A stretch of DNA of 64,000 nucleotides, taken from CAVQCA01 sp963710815. GTDB taxonomy: Bacteria > Pseudomonadota > Gammaproteobacteria > UBA9214. Positions 17,209 to 26,246 of the stretch are shown one piece after another. The DNA is taken from assembly GCA_963710815.1 (NCBI GenBank), contig CAVQCA010000059.1, positions 16,461 through 80,460 of the forward strand, written 5' to 3'. Under the pieces are notes generated by a model. The model made no database searches, was not told the DNA's origin, and was given only the letters and a program-made list of their open reading frames with translations. Every line of letters begins with the position of its first letter. Position 1 is the first letter of the stretch. Position numbers and translations under genes: made by a program.

Positions 17209-17903
17209 ATCCGTGCCGCATCGCCGGATCCGGCAGTCACCCTGGTCATCGAACGGGTTATATGCCAGGCCTGTTCGCTGAGCCGGGTGAGTCCCCGTTC
17301 CCTAAATTTCGGTTGTGAGTGCAGGATATCGGTGCGGTTGAGTTGCTGAACCGTGTACGCCTCTCCGAACAGGCGCAATACCTCCGCATCGCTAACGGAA
17401 AATGGCGGTCCCGCCATCCCGGCCTGATTGTACTCGAGGGATATCAGGAGTCCGCTGGCGTGCGGGTCGAGCAGGGTCGAAAGGTGGTCGACGTACCGTG
17501 GGCGCATCTCGGGCGGCAGGGCGATCAACGCCGCCCGGTCATACAGTCCGCCGCAGTTGCCGATATCGCTCCGCTGCAGCTCGAAGAAATCACCGCACAG
17601 GATTTCCAGTGTATCGATCTTCCATCGCTGGTGGCGGGCTTCCCGGGAGACGAGGGGTGAAAGCCGGTTTTCGGCAAAGAAGGATTCCACCGCGATGGGG
17701 CTGATTTCGACACCCACCACCTCGAATCCCTGCTCCAGCAGCCAGAACATGTCCCGGCTTTTCCCGCACAGGGGCACGAAGACGCGCTCCCCACTGGCCC
17801 GCTCCAGGGATGGCCAGTAACGGACAAGATAGGGGTTGATATCGTCCTGATGAAAACCGATCTGCCCGGTTTTCCAGCGCTCATGCCAGAAGTGCGGATC
17901 CAT
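17205..17903 (-). CDS. tpm: Thiopurine S-methyltransferase
   Basis: SAM-dependent methyltransferase of the bacterial TPMT family, 232 residues, the usual length. Signatures are the FWHERWKTGQIGFHQDDINP start, VFVPLCGKSRDMFWLLEQGF with the SAM-binding loop, VVGVEISPIAVESFF, CGDFFEL, YDRAALIALPPEMRPRYVDH and a C-terminal LEYNQAGMAGPPFSVSD. Bacterial homologues methylate thiols and inorganic or organic selenium and tellurium compounds, giving volatile products and tellurite tolerance (family knowledge). It is divergent from the hypothetical gene upstream of copA. The identification is secure; the physiological substrate is not known. Confidence 0.95.
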   Translation of the reverse strand: MDPHFWHERWKTGQIGFHQDDINPYLVRYWPSLERASGERVFVPLCGKSRDMFWLLEQGFEVVGVEISPIAVESFFAENRLSPLVSREARHQRWKIDTLEILCGDFFELQRSDIGNCGGLYDRAALIALPPEMRPRYVDHLSTLLDPHASGLLISLEYNQAGMAGPPFSVSDAEVLRLFGEAYTVQQLNRTDILHSQPKFRERGLTRLSEQAWHITRSMTRVTAGSGDAARI

Positions 17904-18039
17904 GGTATAAAGTAGCTTAAGAGATGTTGAAACCCTTTTGTTGGTACACGGTCCCGTGTACCGGCCACCGGTATATTCATTGCTGAGACGCTACATTCCG
18001 GCACGGTCCATTGAATCACAAGCCGACCTGAGGACTGAC

Positions 18040-18549
18040 ATGCAGATTAACCAGGCATCAAACCCGCCACAACCCGGTGCCCGGGGAGAAATGAAGGCGC
18101 ACGACATGGATAAACCGGCAACAGATCCTTTCGCCACTGCGTTCCGCGGCCGTTTCCGTAATGTCCTGAGATGGGAGCAGCTCGATACCCTCTGGGAGCT
18201 ATTGCGCGAGGACGCAGGGAATGGCTGGTATATATACGCCACGGGCGAGACCCCGCCGGTGGAACCGGCGAGCGGGGAGAGGCTGCGGACCTTCCTGTCT
18301 GAAATAAAGCGCCTGCTGCGCGAGGAGCACGACGAAGAATACTGCGGAATCGTCTACGCCGACTCGTTCGAGACCCCCCGCTTCGTCAAAATCTATGACC
18401 CGGGCAACCTGGGCGTATCCTGCGGCTACAGCGACCATCCCCCCCTGCCGGGCTGGATACTTTCCAGACTGCCGCCGTCCGATCTTAATGCGGCTGCTAT
18501 GTTGCCCGCCAACCGCAAGCGCTGGTGGCGGCGCCTGCTGGGGGCATGA
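18040..18549 (+). CDS. Conserved hypothetical protein upstream of copA
   Basis: 169 residues, no signal peptide or membrane helix. Conserved-looking blocks are GRFRNVLRWEQLDTLWELLR, GWYIYATGETPP, the EEYCGIVYADSFETPRFVKI stretch and a C-terminal LPGWILSRLPP followed by a basic WWRRLLGA tail. I recognise it only as a small conserved gammaproteobacterial protein of unknown function. ATG 18040 is chosen for GAGG about 8 nt upstream; ATGs at 18091 and 18106 remain possible. It precedes copA by 124 nt on the same strand and may be co-transcribed. Confidence 0.65.
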   Translation: MQINQASNPPQPGARGEMKAHDMDKPATDPFATAFRGRFRNVLRWEQLDTLWELLREDAGNGWYIYATGETPPVEPASGERLRTFLSEIKRLLREEHDEEYCGIVYADSFETPRFVKIYDPGNLGVSCGYSDHPPLPGWILSRLPPSDLNAAAMLPANRKRWWRRLLGA

Positions 18550-18673
18550 GCCTCCTGCTGGCCAGTCCGCTGGCCGCCGCGGTCGCGGTGCACACGGGCG
18601 TGGTGAATATCGCCCGTACCCGTATTCCAGTAGAACCCGGCCGATTTCCATACACACCAGACTATCCCCGGTT

Positions 18674-20911
18674 ATGACAGAGAACTCCGTCATCCATCTG
18701 TCCGTTTCCGGTATGAGTTGCGCCGGTTGCGTGGCAAGCGTACACAAGGCTTTGCTGGCAGTGCCCGGTGTGACTTCGGCCGAGGTCAATTTTGCCGAGC
18801 ACACGGCGCAGGTGGCCGGCGAGGTGCGCCCCGAGGCGCTCGTTCAGGCCGTCGTCTCCGCCGGTTATGGTGCCGCCGAAATGACCGGTCCGGAAGACCT
18901 CGCCGAACGCGATGCCCTCGAAGCCGGGCATTACCGCGACCTGTTGCGCCGGTCTGCGGTGGCGGCGCTGATCGGCATGCCGCTGATGGCCAGCGACTGG
19001 CTGGGTCTGTTGCCCGCCGTGGCCTCTCCCGCCGGCTCACCGTTCTGGCCGGGCGTCGGCATCGCCACGCTGGCCGTACTGGTATACGCCGGCGGCCATT
19101 TCTACACCGGCGCCTGGCAGTCCCTGCGCCGTCACAACGCCAACATGGATACCCTGATCGCCCTGGGTACCGGCAGCGCATGGCTGTATTCAATGGCGGT
19201 GGTGCTGTTTCCGGAACTGATTCCCAGCCTCGCCCGTCACGCTTATTTCGAGGCCGCCGCCGTGATCCTCGCGCTGCTCAACCTGGGCTCGGCGCTCGAA
19301 ATGAAGGCGCGCAGCCGGTCATCGCAGGCCATCAGGAAACTGATCGGCCTGCAGCCCCGCACCGCATGCGTAATCCGCGACGGGAAGGAGGCGGATGTCC
19401 CCATCGAGCAGGTTGGACTCGACGAGACCGTGCGTGTACATCCCGGTGAGAAGATCCCGGTCGATGGCGTCATCGTCGATGGACGCTCCAGTGTCGACGA
19501 GTCCATGTTAACGGGGGAACCGCTGCCGGTGAGCAAGGCCGCAGGGGACGAAGTGGTCGGTGGCACGCTCAACCGGACCGGCAGTTTTCTGCTCAGGACC
19601 CGCCGCATCGGCAGGGACACGGTGCTGGCACACATCATCGAAATGGTGCGCACGGCTCAGGGATCCAGGCTGCCGGTGGCACGCCTGGTCGATCAGGTTG
19701 CCGGCGTGTTCGTACCCGTCGTTCTACTGATCGCCGTCATGACATTCCTGCTGTGGTTCAATTTCGGCCCCGAACCCAGGACCGCATTCAGTATCGTGAC
19801 GGCCATTACCGTGCTGGTGATCGCATGCCCGTGCGCCCTGGGTCTGGCGACGCCGATCTCCATCATGGTGGGAATCGGCAAGGCGGCGGAGCAGGGGATT
19901 CTGATTCGCAGCGGCGAGGCATTGCAGCGCGCCCGCAAGGTGACCACGGTGGTATTCGACAAGACCGGTACGGTCACGGAAGGGCGGCCGCGGGTGACGT
20001 CTATTGAGCCGGTCGCCGACTGGGAAGCATCCGCCCTGCTCGGCCTTGCCGCCGGACTGGAAACGGGGTCGGAACATGCCCTGGCCGAGGCGATCGTGGC
20101 GGCGGCGCGCGAACGCGCGATTGACCCCGCTCGCGTAACCGGTTTCGAGGCTCTCGCCGGCTACGGTGTGGGGGGGGAGCTGGACGGGCGCAAGCTGTTG
20201 CTGGGCAATGCTGCGCTGATGCGTACCCGGGCGATCGATGTCAGCGCACTGCTACCTCAATACGAGATGCACGCCGGGAGGGGCCAGTCATCGGTTTTTC
20301 TCGCCGTTGATGATGTACTCGCGGGCATGGTCACCGTCGCCGATCCCGTCAAGGCGGATTCGGCCGCGGCGATTGCACGTCTCAAGTCGCGTGGCCTGCG
20401 TCTGGTGCTGCTGACCGGGGATGCTCGCGCCACGGCACAGGCCGTGGCGCAGGCCGTCGGCATTGCGGAATACCACGCCGAGGTGCTGCCGGATGGCAAG
20501 GCGGCGCACGTCGCGGCCCTGCAGGCCGAGGGCGAAGTGGTGGCGATGGTCGGTGACGGCATCAACGATGCGCCGGTGCTGGCGCGCGCCGATGTCGGTT
20601 TCGCGCTCGGGACCGGCACGGACGTTGCCATCGAAAGCGCCGATGTGACCCTGATGGGCGGTTCCCTGCATGGCGTGGCCGACGCCATTGCCATTTCCCA
20701 TGCCACGGTGCGCAATATCTGGCAGAATCTTTTCGGCGCCCTGGTCTACAATTCGCTGGGTATACCGGTCGCCGCCGGCGCGCTCTATCCCTTGACGGGC
20801 ATGTTGCTCAACCCGATGATCGCCGGCGCGGCGATGGCGTTGTCCTCGGTGACGGTGGTGAGCAACGCCAACCGTCTACGGCGTTTTCGTCCCGGCAGGG
20901 GAACTGCATAA
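18674..20911 (+). CDS. copA: Copper-translocating P1B-type ATPase
   Basis: A 745-residue inner-membrane Cu(I) exporter. It has an N-terminal HMA domain with GMSCAGC (Cys16, Cys19), eight predicted membrane helices, the actuator TGEP loop (ESMLTGEPLPVSK), the transmembrane CPC metal site (IACPCALGLATP, about residue 384), phosphorylation motif DKTGTVTEG (about 428), the HP-loop SEHALAEAI, and the hinge GDGINDAP. CPC with a single HMA fits the P1B-1 Cu(I) class, either the detoxifying CopA or the cbb3-assembly CopA2/CcoI type; no cbb3 genes are in view. I chose ATG 18674, which starts directly with the HMA domain. A 26-codon membrane microprotein overlaps its stop. Confidence 0.95.
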   Translation: MTENSVIHLSVSGMSCAGCVASVHKALLAVPGVTSAEVNFAEHTAQVAGEVRPEALVQAVVSAGYGAAEMTGPEDLAERDALEAGHYRDLLRRSAVAALIGMPLMASDWLGLLPAVASPAGSPFWPGVGIATLAVLVYAGGHFYTGAWQSLRRHNANMDTLIALGTGSAWLYSMAVVLFPELIPSLARHAYFEAAAVILALLNLGSALEMKARSRSSQAIRKLIGLQPRTACVIRDGKEADVPIEQVGLDETVRVHPGEKIPVDGVIVDGRSSVDESMLTGEPLPVSKAAGDEVVGGTLNRTGSFLLRTRRIGRDTVLAHIIEMVRTAQGSRLPVARLVDQVAGVFVPVVLLIAVMTFLLWFNFGPEPRTAFSIVTAITVLVIACPCALGLATPISIMVGIGKAAEQGILIRSGEALQRARKVTTVVFDKTGTVTEGRPRVTSIEPVADWEASALLGLAAGLETGSEHALAEAIVAAARERAIDPARVTGFEALAGYGVGGELDGRKLLLGNAALMRTRAIDVSALLPQYEMHAGRGQSSVFLAVDDVLAGMVTVADPVKADSAAAIARLKSRGLRLVLLTGDARATAQAVAQAVGIAEYHAEVLPDGKAAHVAALQAEGEVVAMVGDGINDAPVLARADVGFALGTGTDVAIESADVTLMGGSLHGVADAIAISHATVRNIWQNLFGALVYNSLGIPVAAGALYPLTGMLLNPMIAGAAMALSSVTVVSNANRLRRFRPGRGTA

Positions 20912-20991
20912 TGAGTCCCGATGTCTGGGTCAATATCGGCGGCTGTCTGGTGATGGCAGTGATCATCTGGTGGTTCTGGCTGTCCGGTTAG
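20911..20991 (+). CDS. 26-residue membrane microprotein coupled to copA
   Basis: ATG overlaps the copA stop (TAATG). The 26-residue product is essentially one membrane helix (GGCLVMAVIIWWFWLSG). It resembles the N-terminal membrane anchor of the cupredoxin-domain proteins that often follow copA in gammaproteobacteria, ending just before the cupredoxin would begin. It may be a true small subunit or a truncated relic of such a protein. Only the overlap and hydrophobicity support translation. Confidence 0.5.
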   Translation: MSPDVWVNIGGCLVMAVIIWWFWLSG

Positions 20992-21189
20992 GCTTTACGT
21001 CCCCGTCTAATGTCTAACCTGTTGTTTGACAAGGGTTCTAATATCTTTAGTTGAAGAATATTATCGTTTTTTAATAAACTACCTTGCCCCGTGTGTGATA
21101 CTGCACACCTTGAGTCAGCAACCAAATGCGATCTCATTCCCCTTTAACAGCTGTGTAAACAGTTCCAACAACCCGATGGAGTCAGGAAA

Positions 21190-21504
21190 ATGAAGAAACT
21201 TGTGAGTGTGGTTACAGTGGGTGTATTGCTTGGTCTGAGCGGCGTCGTGCTGGCCGCCGGTGACGTGGCGGCAGGCAAGGCCAAGTCGGCTGCCTGTGTC
21301 GCTTGCCACGGCGCTACGGGCATCAGCACCGCGCCGATGTATCCGAACCTGAAGGGGCAGAAGGAGACTTACCTCGTCAATCAGCTCAAGGCCTTCCGCG
21401 ACGGGACCCGTACCGACAACACCATGCATGTCATGAACGGTATGGCCAAGCCGCTGACGGATGCGGATATCGACAACGTGGCTGCATATTTCAGCAGCCT
21501 GTAA
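21190..21504 (+). CDS. Small soluble class I cytochrome c
   Basis: A 104-residue periplasmic monoheme cytochrome: signal peptide (about 1-22, VVLAA), heme-binding CVACH near residues 35-39, and the axial Met probably in HVMNGMAKPLT. The HGATGISTAPMYPNLKGQKETYLVNQL stretch is typical of c553/c4-type electron carriers. A soluble carrier in the respiratory or sulfur-oxidising chain is likely. It stands alone, convergent with ctaA, with a shared hairpin between them. Confidence 0.93.
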   Translation: MKKLVSVVTVGVLLGLSGVVLAAGDVAAGKAKSAACVACHGATGISTAPMYPNLKGQKETYLVNQLKAFRDGTRTDNTMHVMNGMAKPLTDADIDNVAAYFSSL

Positions 21505-21517
21505 TCGGCAGTCCCGT

Positions 21518-21542
21518 ACCGGCAGGCCGGTGGCCTGCCGGT
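21518..21542. terminator. Bidirectional hairpin between cytochrome c and ctaA
   Basis: ACCGGCAGGCC-ggt-GGCCTGCCGGT, an 11-bp perfect stem between two convergent genes. No long T run on either side. Confidence 0.6.
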
Positions 21543-21549
21543 AATTCCT

Positions 21550-22650
21550 TCAACCTTTTCCGATCAATCCGTCCGGTGTACCGGCCCGGGCGTGGATCAG
21601 GCGATGGTTCACGATCAGGATCACCGTCAACAACAGCACGGCGCCTGCCTGGTGCGTGGCCGCCAGTGGTGTCGGCACATGCAACAGCAGGGTCGAGATG
21701 CCCAGCGTGACCTGCAACAGGACGGCTGCCAGCAGGGCATGTACAGCGATGCGTGCCGATGAAGGCAGCCTGTATCGCCTCGCCGTCAGCCAGAAGCTCA
21801 CGCTACTCACGAACACCAGGGTGGCCAGCAGGCGGTGATCGAACTGTACCGTGGCGATGTTCTCGAAGAAGTTGCGCCACACCGGCGACTGCATGAAGAT
21901 GCCCGCGGGTATCCAGTGGCCACCCATCAGCGGGAAGGTATTATAGGCGAAGCCCGCCTTCAGACCGGCCACGAACCCGCCGGAGAGCGCCGTGACGAAC
22001 ACCAGCCCCCCCAGCAGCGCGGCGAAGCGGCGCAGGCCGCGCGGCGTCTCCGGCGGGTTCTCCGGCTTGTCGTTCCACCATAACCCCAGGGCGACCCACA
22101 GCATGTAGAGATAGATGAGCAGGGCCGTGCCCAGGTGCGCAGTGAGCCGGTACTGGCTGACGTGCGGGTTGTCCACCAGGCCGCTCCTGACCATGTACCA
22201 GCCGAGCAGGCCCTGCAGTCCGCCGAGGACGAACATCGTGACCAGTACCGGTATCAAAGGTCGTCGTATGCGCCCGGTGAACAGGAAGAAGAGAAACGGG
22301 ATCAGGAACACCAGCCCGATCGTGCGTCCCAGCAGGCGGTGCGCGTACTCGAACCAGTAGATCTGCTTGAAGCCGCGCAGGTCCATGCCGGCGTTTATCT
22401 TTTGGTACTCGGGGGATTTCTTGTAGAGGCTGAAGGTCGCTTCCCAGCGCGCCTCGCTGAGCGGCGGCACGACGCCGAAGATGGGATCCCACTGCACCAT
22501 CGACAACCCCGAACCGGTCAGCCGGGTCACGCCGCCGAGTATCACCATGGCATAGATCATGGCGCAGCAGACCATGAGCCACAGTGCAAGCTGGCGGTCA
22601 TGCGCCGTCCTGGAAGCCTCGCTTGCCGGTGAAACAGCCGACGGATGCAT
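21550..22650 (-). CDS. ctaA: Heme A synthase (COX15/CtaA)
   Basis: Inner-membrane monooxygenase converting heme O to heme A for aa3-type cytochrome oxidase, 366 residues with eight predicted membrane helices. Diagnostic motifs are VILGGVTRLTGSGLSMV, the EYAHRLLGR histidine motif, LQGLLGWYMVRSGL, SQYRLTAHLG, GLKAGFAYNTFPLMGG, QFDHRLLA and ATHQAGA, giving the paired heme-ligand histidines. It implies that an aa3-type oxidase is encoded elsewhere. It is not clustered with oxidase genes here. Identification is secure. Confidence 0.96.
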   Translation of the reverse strand: MHPSAVSPASEASRTAHDRQLALWLMVCCAMIYAMVILGGVTRLTGSGLSMVQWDPIFGVVPPLSEARWEATFSLYKKSPEYQKINAGMDLRGFKQIYWFEYAHRLLGRTIGLVFLIPFLFFLFTGRIRRPLIPVLVTMFVLGGLQGLLGWYMVRSGLVDNPHVSQYRLTAHLGTALLIYLYMLWVALGLWWNDKPENPPETPRGLRRFAALLGGLVFVTALSGGFVAGLKAGFAYNTFPLMGGHWIPAGIFMQSPVWRNFFENIATVQFDHRLLATLVFVSSVSFWLTARRYRLPSSARIAVHALLAAVLLQVTLGISTLLLHVPTPLAATHQAGAVLLLTVILIVNHRLIHARAGTPDGLIGKG

Positions 22651-22739
22651 CTCTCTCTACCTCCACGTACAGGTCACTGAAAATCGTCGTTGGACCGCGA
22701 GGCCGGCACGGTTATCCGAACCGGGCCGGTTACCCGGTC

Positions 22740-23959
22740 TCACTCAAAGCGGTAGTTCTTGGGTACGACCACGATACCGTTGTCGGAGAGGGTAAATCGC
22801 GCGCGGTCTTTCTCTGTATCCAGGCCGACGGTTTCACCGTTCGGTACCCGGACGCCCTTGTCGATGATGCAGTTGCGCAGCCTCACGTTGTCGCCGACGT
22901 TGACCCTTTCAAACAGGATGGAATCCCTGACCACGCTCTCATCGCCCACGAAGACGCGCGGGAACAGGATCGAATGCTGGACACTGCCGCCGGCGATGAC
23001 CACGCCACCGGAGATGATGGAGTTGATGGAGATGCCTTCATTGCCCGAGACACCGGGTACGGTGCGCGCCGGTGGCGGTTGTGACTGGTAGGTGCGGATT
23101 GGCCAGTCATCCTGGTAGAGATTCAGCGAGGGCACCGGCCTGAGCAGATCCATATTGGCCTCGTAGAATGAATCGATGGTACCCACGTCGCGCCAGTAGT
23201 TGTCGGGGGAAACACGTCCGGCGGATCCGCCGAAGCGGTAGGCGAAGACACGGTGGCTTCTTATCAATGCCGGCAGGATGTTCTTGCCGAAGTCGTGGTC
23301 AGAATCCCCGCGGAGATGGTCCGCTTCCAGGGTATCCAGCAGCAGCTGTTTGGAGAAGATGTAGACCCCCATGGAGGCCAGGCAGTGTTCGGGGTCGTCC
23401 GGAGGGGTTGGCGGCAGGACCGGTTTCTCATTGAATGCCGTGACCCGTTGGTCGACATCGATGCCTACGATCCCGAACTGGCCGGCTTCGGCGCGCCCGA
23501 CCTTCATGCACGCGATAGTGACATCCGCCTCGTGGCTTTCATGAAACGCCAGCATGGCGGCGTAGTCCATGCGGTAGATGTGGTCGCCGGAAAGGATCAG
23601 GACGGTGTCCGCGTCGGCCCGCTCCAGCAGAAACAGGTTCTGGTAAATGGCATCCGCCGTGCCGCTGTACCAGGTTTCGCCCTTGCGCATCTGGGGGGGA
23701 CGGGAGTGATGTACTCACCGATCTCGGGGTTGAAGATCGACCAGCCATCGCGCAGGTGCTTGTGCAGGGAGTGTGACTTGTACTGCGTCAGCACCAGCAC
23801 CCGGCGCATGCCGGAATGCAGGCAATTGGCGAGGGTGAAATCGATGATCCGGTATTTACCGCCAAACGGCACCGCCGGCTTGGCGCGATCCAGAGTGAGC
23901 GGATGCAGGCGCGAGCCGACGCCGCCGGCCAGCAGTATCGTCAATACATTTTGCAGCAT
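22740..23959 (-). pseudogene. glgC: Glucose-1-phosphate adenylyltransferase, frameshifted in a C7 run
   Basis: ADP-glucose pyrophosphorylase, the committed step of glycogen synthesis. The two halves are in different frames. From 23959: MLQNVLTILLAGGVGSRL, LTLDRAKPAVPFGGKYR, IDFTLANCLHSGMRR. From about 23690 on: KGETWYSGTADAIYQN, SGDHIYRMDY, FNEKP, YWRDVGTIDSFYEANMDLL and a left-handed beta-helix end. They join at PVPP|QMRKGETW, where 7 C residues (23693-23699) would need to be 8 to restore the frame. Rejoined, the protein is about 406 residues, normal for GlgC. Either a one-base sequencing error or a real, possibly reversible, slippage mutation. Confidence 0.9.
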
Positions 23960-24000
23960 GCGGGAGCCTGAATGATGTCTCGGATCACGCGCGGGCACTG

Positions 24001-24032
24001 GCCGGCGGGGCGGGAAAGTACGCCCCGCCGGC
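24001..24032 (-). terminator. Hairpin between prkB and glgC
   Basis: GCCGGCGGGGCG-ggaaagta-CGCCCCGCCGGC, a perfect 12-bp GC stem in the 88-bp spacer. A terminator or processing site is possible; no T run. Confidence 0.5.
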
Positions 24033-24047
24033 GAATCCGCGCATGGC

Positions 24048-24926
24048 TCAGGCGTCAGCCCGGTTGTCCAGGATGCTCTGGATGATCGGCGCCAGGATGA
24101 TTTCCATGGCAAACCCCATCTTCCCGCCCGGCACCACGATGGTATTGCGCCGGGACATGAACGATTCCCGCAGCATGCTTAGCAGGTAGGGGAAGTCAAC
24201 GTTGAACTTTGCCGGGTCCTGGAAGCGTATTACCACGAAACTCTCGTCCGGGGTCGGGATGTCGCGTGCGATGAACGGGTTGGAGGTATCGACGGTCGGT
24301 ACACGCTGGAAGTTGATATCCGTGCGCGAGAACTGCGGCGTGATGTAATGCACGTAGTCATACATGCGCCGCAGGATGGTGTCGGTAACGGCTTCGGCGG
24401 AATAGCCGCGTTGCGAGCAGTCACGGTGGATCTTCTGTATCCATTCCAGATTCACGATCGGCACCACGCCGATCAGCAGATCGACATACTGTGCGACATT
24501 GCTTGTCGGGGTCACCACGCCGCCGTGCAGACCCTCGTAGAACAGCAGGTCGGTCCCGGGTTCGATCTTCTCCCAGGGAGTGAACTCACCGGGCTTTTGC
24601 CCGTAGGGTTTGGCCTCTTCCTGGCTGTGCAGGTAGTAACGCCGCTGGCAGGCACCGGTTTCGCCATAGGCCTTGAAGGTCTCTTCCAGCTTGTCGAAGA
24701 TGTTGGACTCCGGTCCGAAATGACTGAAGTTGTGGACACCCTCCTGTTCGGCTTTTTCCATGGCCACTTTCATCGCCGCGCGGTCATAACGATGATAACT
24801 GTCACCTTCAATGACGAGCGGGTTGACGCCTTCGCGCAGGAAGATGTGTTCAAACGCCACCTTGACCGTGGTGGTGCCCGCTCCGGACGAACCGGTGACC
24901 GCGATGACAGGATTTTTTCTGGACAT
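24048..24926 (-). CDS. prkB: Phosphoribulokinase
   Basis: Makes ribulose 1,5-bisphosphate from ribulose 5-phosphate and ATP in the Calvin cycle. The 292-residue class I (proteobacterial) enzyme has Walker A GSSGAGTTTVK at about 12-22, IEGDSYHRYDRAAMK, HNFSHFGPESN, the LLFYEGLHGG Walker B region, NLEWIQKIHRDCSQRGYS and VPGGKMGFAMEIILAP near the end. Presence of PRK points to autotrophic CO2 fixation. Downstream on the same strand is glgC, placing carbon fixation next to carbon storage, though a strong hairpin separates them. Confidence 0.97.
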   Translation of the reverse strand: MSRKNPVIAVTGSSGAGTTTVKVAFEHIFLREGVNPLVIEGDSYHRYDRAAMKVAMEKAEQEGVHNFSHFGPESNIFDKLEETFKAYGETGACQRRYYLHSQEEAKPYGQKPGEFTPWEKIEPGTDLLFYEGLHGGVVTPTSNVAQYVDLLIGVVPIVNLEWIQKIHRDCSQRGYSAEAVTDTILRRMYDYVHYITPQFSRTDINFQRVPTVDTSNPFIARDIPTPDESFVVIRFQDPAKFNVDFPYLLSMLRESFMSRRNTIVVPGGKMGFAMEIILAPIIQSILDNRADA

Positions 24927-25278
24927 GGGAGGCTCCTCGCCCGTCTGGTTAAGATATCTGTTCCGAATTCAGCTTCAGGTGCGCGCCGAGCGTGCTGTTA
25001 CGAGCATTGTCATGTTGCGGCGCCGTCACCGTCAAACCATAGGTTCGTATTGAACCATCATTACGCCGCCGGTCACAAGGATCATTACCCGGGTCAAACT
25101 GCGAATATTCACGATTAGTCATGTAATACAGTCACCTGCCGCGGCACCCAGGATAGCGCGCCAAGTCTTCCGCCTTCCGGCAATACCACACCGGGCGAGG
25201 TTAGGCCGGCCCGTCAGGAATCCGCCGGCTTCACGGGAAATGACCGTGCGGAGTACCGGAGCGTGTACCGGCCTCGCG
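24927..25278. other. Intergenic region, no gene seen
   Basis: About 350 bases upstream of prkB and downstream of trmB. Presumably holds the prkB promoter. I see no repeat or RNA structure that I can name. Confidence 0.5.
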
Positions 25279-25965
25279 TCAAATCCGCTCGAAAAGCAGG
25301 TCCCTCACCCCGTGGCCGAGGCGTCGGCCGCGTTCCTCGAACCTGGTTACCGGTCGGTAATCGGGACGGGGAGAATAGTTGCCGGCCCCGGCGCAGTTGC
25401 GAAAGGCTGGCGCCGCCGCCATGACTTCCAGCATGTACTGCGCGTAATCCTCCCAGTCGGTCGCCATGTGCAGGATGCCGCGGGGTGATATTTTACGCGC
25501 CAGCACTTCGATGAAACCGGGTTGAACGAGGCGCCGCTTGTGATGGCGCTTCTTTGGCCAGGGATCCGGAAACAGCAACAACACCCGCTCGAGTGCCCCA
25601 TCGGGCAGACAGCGTTTCAGCACATCGACGGCGTCCGCACGGATGACCCTGACATTATGCAGCTCACGTCGTTCGAGTTCCAGCAACAAATGCCCGACGC
25701 CGGGCCGGTGGACCTCGATGCCGATGAAGTCCATGTCAGGCTCATGAATTGCCATGACGGCCAGGGATTCGCCATTGCCGAAACCGATTTCCAGCGTGCG
25801 GGGAGCGTGGCGCCCGAAACAGGCATCGAGATCGATAAGGCCGTCGGCCTCCAGTCCAAACCGCGGCCAAAGTCGCGTCAGCGCCTGTTCCTGGGCGCGG
25901 GTAATCCGGCCTTCCCGCCGCACGAAAGAACGAATTGCCCGCAAGTGAGGGTGCGTGGCGTTCAA
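25279..25965 (-). CDS. trmB: tRNA (guanine-46-N7)-methyltransferase
   Basis: SAM-dependent enzyme that forms m7G46 in tRNA variable loops; 228 residues, standard length. Motifs: IRSFVRREGRITRAQEQAL at the N-terminus, LEIGFGNGESLAVMA (SAM loop), FIGIEVHRPGVGHLL, VRVIRADAVDVL, LLFPDPWPKKRHHKRRLVQP (catalytic core), TDWEDYAQYMLEVM and a C-terminal PVTRFEERGRRLGHGVRDL. It follows thiS-thiG on the same strand, a common gammaproteobacterial order, but a family A repeat now lies between thiG and trmB. Confidence 0.97.
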   Translation of the reverse strand: MNATHPHLRAIRSFVRREGRITRAQEQALTRLWPRFGLEADGLIDLDACFGRHAPRTLEIGFGNGESLAVMAIHEPDMDFIGIEVHRPGVGHLLLELERRELHNVRVIRADAVDVLKRCLPDGALERVLLLFPDPWPKKRHHKRRLVQPGFIEVLARKISPRGILHMATDWEDYAQYMLEVMAAAPAFRNCAGAGNYSPRPDYRPVTRFEERGRRLGHGVRDLLFERI

Positions 25966-26025
25966 ACCGATCTCATTCGCCGGGACTGGGAGGCCTTATC
26001 GGGCGGGAAATGAAAGAGCGGGATA

Positions 26026-26201
26026 GCCACGGAAGCACACGGAAAAATCATTAGAACGAAAATATGTACGCCAGATTGTGTCCTTGTGCCATAAATCCGG
26101 GCCAATCACCATGAGACATTACCAGACAGTTGAATGTCTGGAACGGGACACGTGTTGTGGATGATAAAAAAATTCCGTGTTCTTCCGTGTTCTTCCGTGG
26201 C
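26026..26201. repeat. Dispersed inverted-repeat element, family A, copy 2
   Basis: Left arm GCCACGGAAGCACACGGAAA at 26026 and right arm TTCCGTGTTCTTCCGTGTTC...TTCCGTGGC ending at 26201. It fills the spacer between thiG and trmB and has no coding content. Confidence 0.75.
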
Positions 26202-26246
26202 CATTGATTCCGTTGCGTTGCACCTCTTGCTTGCTCACCTCTCACC

